This document shows, piece by piece, positions 61,699 to 64,000 of a DNA stretch of 64,000 nucleotides. The stretch is from Zeimonas sp032027205 (GTDB taxonomy: Bacteria > Pseudomonadota > Gammaproteobacteria > Burkholderiales > Burkholderiaceae_E), in contig JAVSMN010000001.1 of assembly GCA_032027205.1 (NCBI GenBank), positions 2,917,418-2,981,417 on the forward strand. Direction: 5' to 3'. Below the pieces are notes generated by a model. The model made no database searches, was not told the origin of the DNA, and was given only the letters and a program-made list of their open reading frames with translations. Position 1 is the first letter of the stretch. Each line of letters opens with the position of its first letter. A program made the position numbers and the translations under genes.

Positions 61699-62022
61699 TC
61701 AACGCTCGAGGTACTGCAACTTGGCGGGAACGTCCTTCCACTGCTCGGCCTCGGGCAGCGGCTCCTTCTTGCGCGTGATGGCGGGCCATCCGCGCGCGAG
61801 TTCGGCGTTCAGTTCGATGTACGACTGCATGCCCGGCGGGACGTCTTCCTCGGCGACGATCGCCTCGACCGGGCACTCGGGAATGCACACCGCGCAATCG
61901 ATGCATTCGTCGGGGTCGATGACGAGCATGTTCGGCCCTTCGCGAAAGCAGTCAACCGGGCACACGTCGACGCAATCGGTGTAGCGGCAGCGGATGCAGG
62001 AGTCGAGGACAACGTGGGTCAT
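61699..62022 (-). CDS. fdxA: Ferredoxin FdxA (7Fe-8S type)
   Basis: A 107-aa ferredoxin with a 3Fe-4S site (SCIRCRYTDCVDVCPVDCF) and a 4Fe-4S site (ECIDCAVCIPECPVEAI), then a C-terminal tail typical of FdxA (SYIELNAELARGWPAITRKK). The length is standard. The ATG at 62022 gives the family start MTHVVLDSC. The gene is divergent from the molybdenum-hydroxylase operon and is followed by phaZ after 280 bases. Confidence 0.95.
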   Translation of the reverse strand: MTHVVLDSCIRCRYTDCVDVCPVDCFREGPNMLVIDPDECIDCAVCIPECPVEAIVAEEDVPPGMQSYIELNAELARGWPAITRKKEPLPEAEQWKDVPAKLQYLER

Positions 62023-62061
62023 GGGCGTTGAGGCAGGCGCGCTGGCGGCGCACGGTGCGTG

Positions 62062-62090
62062 TTGACGGTCAATGGTACCGTGGGTTAATT
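62062..62090 (+). promoter_or_regulatory. Promoter candidate for the molybdenum-hydroxylase operon
   Basis: TTGACG (62062-62067) is spaced 17 bases from TTAATT (62085-62090). The -35 is good and the -10 poor. It lies about 70 bases before the start chosen for the FAD subunit. Confidence 0.35.
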
Positions 62091-62159
62091 TCGATGCGCA
62101 ACGCAATGAATGAAGTGGTGGCTTCATGTCGCCGCTTCGGTCCCCTTTCGCGCCATGCG

Positions 62160-63098
62160 ATGACTCCTGAAGCCGCCGCTACCGCGCGCGATGCGCGGCC
62201 GCGCTACCGCCGCGCCGACGACCTCGACGACGCGCTTCGCCTGCTCGCGCTCGGCGGCTGGACGCCGCTGGCCGGCGGCACCGATTTCTATCCGGCTCGC
62301 GTTGGCCGCGCGGTTCGCGAATCGCTGCTCGACCTCGGCGAGGTCGAGGCGCTGCGCGGAATCGCGCGAGGGGCCGATCCGCACGGCAATCCGGTGCTGC
62401 GCATCGGCGCCATGACGCCGTGGTCGGCGATCGTGCGCGCGCCGCTCGACGAAGCGTTCGTCGCCCTGCAGCAGGCGGCGCGCGAGATCGGCGGTGTGCA
62501 GGTGCAGAATCGCGCAACGATCGGCGGCAACCTGTGCAACGCCTCTCCGGCGGCCGACGGCGTCGCTGCGCTTCTTGCGCTCGATGCGCGGCTCGAACTC
62601 GCCAGCCTGCGCGGCCGGCGCCGCCTGGCGGTTGACGAGTTCGTGCTCGGCGTGCGGCGAACCGCGCTTGCGCCCGACGAGCTGCTCGTCGCAATCGAGC
62701 TGCCGGCGCGTTCGCGCAGCGCCCGTTCCGCCTTCCTGAAGCTCGGCCATCGGCGCTCGCTGGTGATCTCGATCGCGATGGTCGCAGCGGCCGTCGAATT
62801 CGACGCGAACGATCGGCTCGCGCAGTGCGCGATCGCCGTCGGCGCATGCGCGCCGGCCGCCGCGCGGCTGCGCGCGCTCGAGTCTCGATTGCTCGGCACC
62901 ACGCGCTCGGCGCTCGTGCAGCGCTTCGATGCGGCGATCGACGACGAGACGCTCGCGCCGCTGCAGCCGATCGACGACGTGCGGGCGACGGCGGCCTATC
63001 GTCGCCACGCCGCGATCGAACTCGCGCGAAGGCTGATCGCCGAATTCGCGGCGTCGGGCGCGCCCGCCCCGCGCACAGAGAGGGGAGCGAGTCGATGA
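62160..63098 (+). CDS. Molybdenum hydroxylase FAD-binding (medium) subunit
   Basis: A 312-aa CoxM/XdhB-type subunit. The first FAD loop is PLAGGTDFYPARVG, and the second is RATIGGNLCNASPAADGVAALLALDA, both close to consensus. It passes electrons from the 2Fe-2S clusters of its partner to an acceptor such as NAD or a quinone. The ATG at 62160 is used, though a start at 62094 is open upstream and no strong ribosome-binding site decides. It overlaps the next gene by four bases (ATGA). Confidence 0.88.
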   Translation: MTPEAAATARDARPRYRRADDLDDALRLLALGGWTPLAGGTDFYPARVGRAVRESLLDLGEVEALRGIARGADPHGNPVLRIGAMTPWSAIVRAPLDEAFVALQQAAREIGGVQVQNRATIGGNLCNASPAADGVAALLALDARLELASLRGRRRLAVDEFVLGVRRTALAPDELLVAIELPARSRSARSAFLKLGHRRSLVISIAMVAAAVEFDANDRLAQCAIAVGACAPAAARLRALESRLLGTTRSALVQRFDAAIDDETLAPLQPIDDVRATAAYRRHAAIELARRLIAEFAASGAPAPRTERGASR

Positions 63099-64000
63099 AG
63101 GGCGAGCCGATCCCCGCGCTGCGCTTTCGCGTCAACGGACTCGATCGCACGATCGCGTCGCCTGCCGCCACGCGGCTGTCCGAGTGCCTGCGCGACGAGT
63201 TGGGTCTCACCGGAACGAAGGTCGGCTGCCACGCCGGAGACTGCGGCGCGTGCACGGTGCTGCTCGACGGCGAAGCGGCGTGTTCATGCATCGTGGCGGT
63301 CGGACAATGTGTCGGCCGCGAAGTGACTACCGTGGAGGCGCTCGCGCAGGCGTCGCCCGGTTCGCCCGAGCAGTCGCTGCGCCGCGCGTTCGCCGAGAAC
63401 GGCGCGGCCCAATGTGGCATCTGCACGCCCGGCATGCTGATGGCCGCCGTCGACGTGCTGCGCCGCCATCCGCAGCCGACGCCGGAACAGGTGCTCGACG
63501 GAATCGGCGGCGTGCTGTGTCGCTGCACCGGCTATCGCAAGATCGTCGAGGCGGTGCTGTCGGCGGCGGGGGTCGAAGCGCCCGCGACGAATGCCGTACC
63601 GATCGACGAGACGCCGGTTGGAGCGGCGGTCGGCGCGCGAGTGCCGCGCCTCGACGCGCGGGAGAAGATCGATGGGCGCGCGATTTACGGCGCAGACCGG
63701 GCGCCCGACGAAGCCTGCTGGCTGAAGGTGCTCCGCGCGCCGCACGCGTCGGCCACCTTCGAGTACGGCGATCTCGATGCCTTCGTCCAGGCGCACCCCG
63801 GGCTGATGGGCGTGCTCACCGCGCGTGACATTCCTTTCAACCGTTTTGCGATCTTTCCCGACCTGCGCGACCAGCCGGCGATCGCCGAGGGCGTCGTGCG
63901 CACGCGTGGCGAGGCGGTGCTCGTGCTCGTCGGCCTGCGTGAGGCGATCGACGCGATCGAGTTGCCCGATGCGCCGGTGCGTTTCGCGATGCGCGCGGCG
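63095..64000 (+). CDS. Fused 2Fe-2S / molybdopterin subunit of a xanthine-dehydrogenase-family enzyme (3' partial)
   Basis: The frame is open to the end of the window (302 codons). Residues 1-165 are the small subunit with both 2Fe-2S clusters: CHAGDCGACTVLLDGEAAC, then CGICTPGM and CRCTGY. From about residue 180 the molybdopterin subunit begins (PRLDAREKIDGRAIYGADR, then the hammerhead domain with VLRAPHASATFEYGD). Usually these are separate genes. The fusion leaves the FAD subunit on its own gene, upstream. GGGGAG precedes the ATG. The substrate (purine, aldehyde or an aromatic) is set by residues beyond the window. Confidence 0.87.
   Translation, partial: MKGEPIPALRFRVNGLDRTIASPAATRLSECLRDELGLTGTKVGCHAGDCGACTVLLDGEAACSCIVAVGQCVGREVTTVEALAQASPGSPEQSLRRAFAENGAAQCGICTPGMLMAAVDVLRRHPQPTPEQVLDGIGGVLCRCTGYRKIVEAVLSAAGVEAPATNAVPIDETPVGAAVGARVPRLDAREKIDGRAIYGADRAPDEACWLKVLRAPHASATFEYGDLDAFVQAHPGLMGVLTARDIPFNRFAIFPDLRDQPAIAEGVVRTRGEAVLVLVGLREAIDAIELPDAPVRFAMRAA

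Overview
The window is 64 kb of high-GC bacterial chromosome. Its gene content and order look like a betaproteobacterium of the order Burkholderiales. The evidence is the nadK-recN and dapB/bamE/fur clusters next to hrcA and hemH, a TIGR04438-type small Trp-rich protein, a 6S RNA downstream of zapA, BktB-type thiolase and intracellular PhaZ (polyhydroxyalkanoate metabolism), and a DUF1841 gene. Genus cannot be fixed from sequence alone. Four ambiguous bases inside dnaK suggest a consensus or metagenome-derived assembly.

Layout. Bases 1-6361 are the end of a prophage or prophage-derived element: a truncated gpE-type major capsid gene, four small genes linked by stop/start overlaps, a tape-measure gene, a Mor-like regulator and two small genes. 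Bases 6362-7266 are a lower-GC patch on the minus strand that encodes a 171-aa protein followed directly by a RelE/ParE-like toxin. The 3' end of a tRNA-Thr(CGT) gene at 7515-7590 faces this patch and is the likely integration boundary.

From 7.7 kb on, the sequence is core chromosome. 7.7-17.8 kb holds a CDP-deoxyhexose reductase-like flavoprotein, a candidate small RNA, an orphan ParA, IlvD, Bfd (with a Fur-box candidate), bacterioferritin, Lgt, malonyl-CoA decarboxylase, MatB and a TauE/SafE permease. 17.8-21.1 kb holds 6S RNA, zapA, a coiled-coil gene and dsbD. 21.1-24.3 kb is a cobalamin uptake unit: riboswitch, btuB and a btuF-like gene. 24.4-27.8 kb has a second orphan ParA followed by an overlapping TldD/TldE pair. 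27.8-31.4 kb has tonB-exbB-exbD and a ChaN-like lipoprotein, which fits with BtuB, Fur, Bfd and Bfr in metal and cobalamin handling.

31.4-40.3 kb carries an acetyltransferase, a LuxR-type regulator, dapB, bamE, fur, recN, nadK, hrcA and hemH. 40.3-45 kb is the heat-shock cluster grpE-dnaK-dnaJ, with sigma-32-like promoter candidates and a long palindrome between dnaK and dnaJ. 45-51 kb has a beta-CASP metallo-beta-lactamase RNase and a two-gene NAD-dependent formate dehydrogenase whose NuoE-like and NuoF-like parts are fused. 51-58.5 kb has hemL, an MFS transporter, a pirin, bktB, an esterase, and the Pit phosphate transporter with its DUF47 partner. 58.6-62 kb is a minus-strand run (fdxA, then phaZ, a short RnfB-like ferredoxin, nth and DUF1841) in which phaZ, the ferredoxin gene and nth overlap. 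The window ends in a molybdenum-hydroxylase operon whose second gene fuses the 2Fe-2S and molybdopterin subunits and runs off the right edge.
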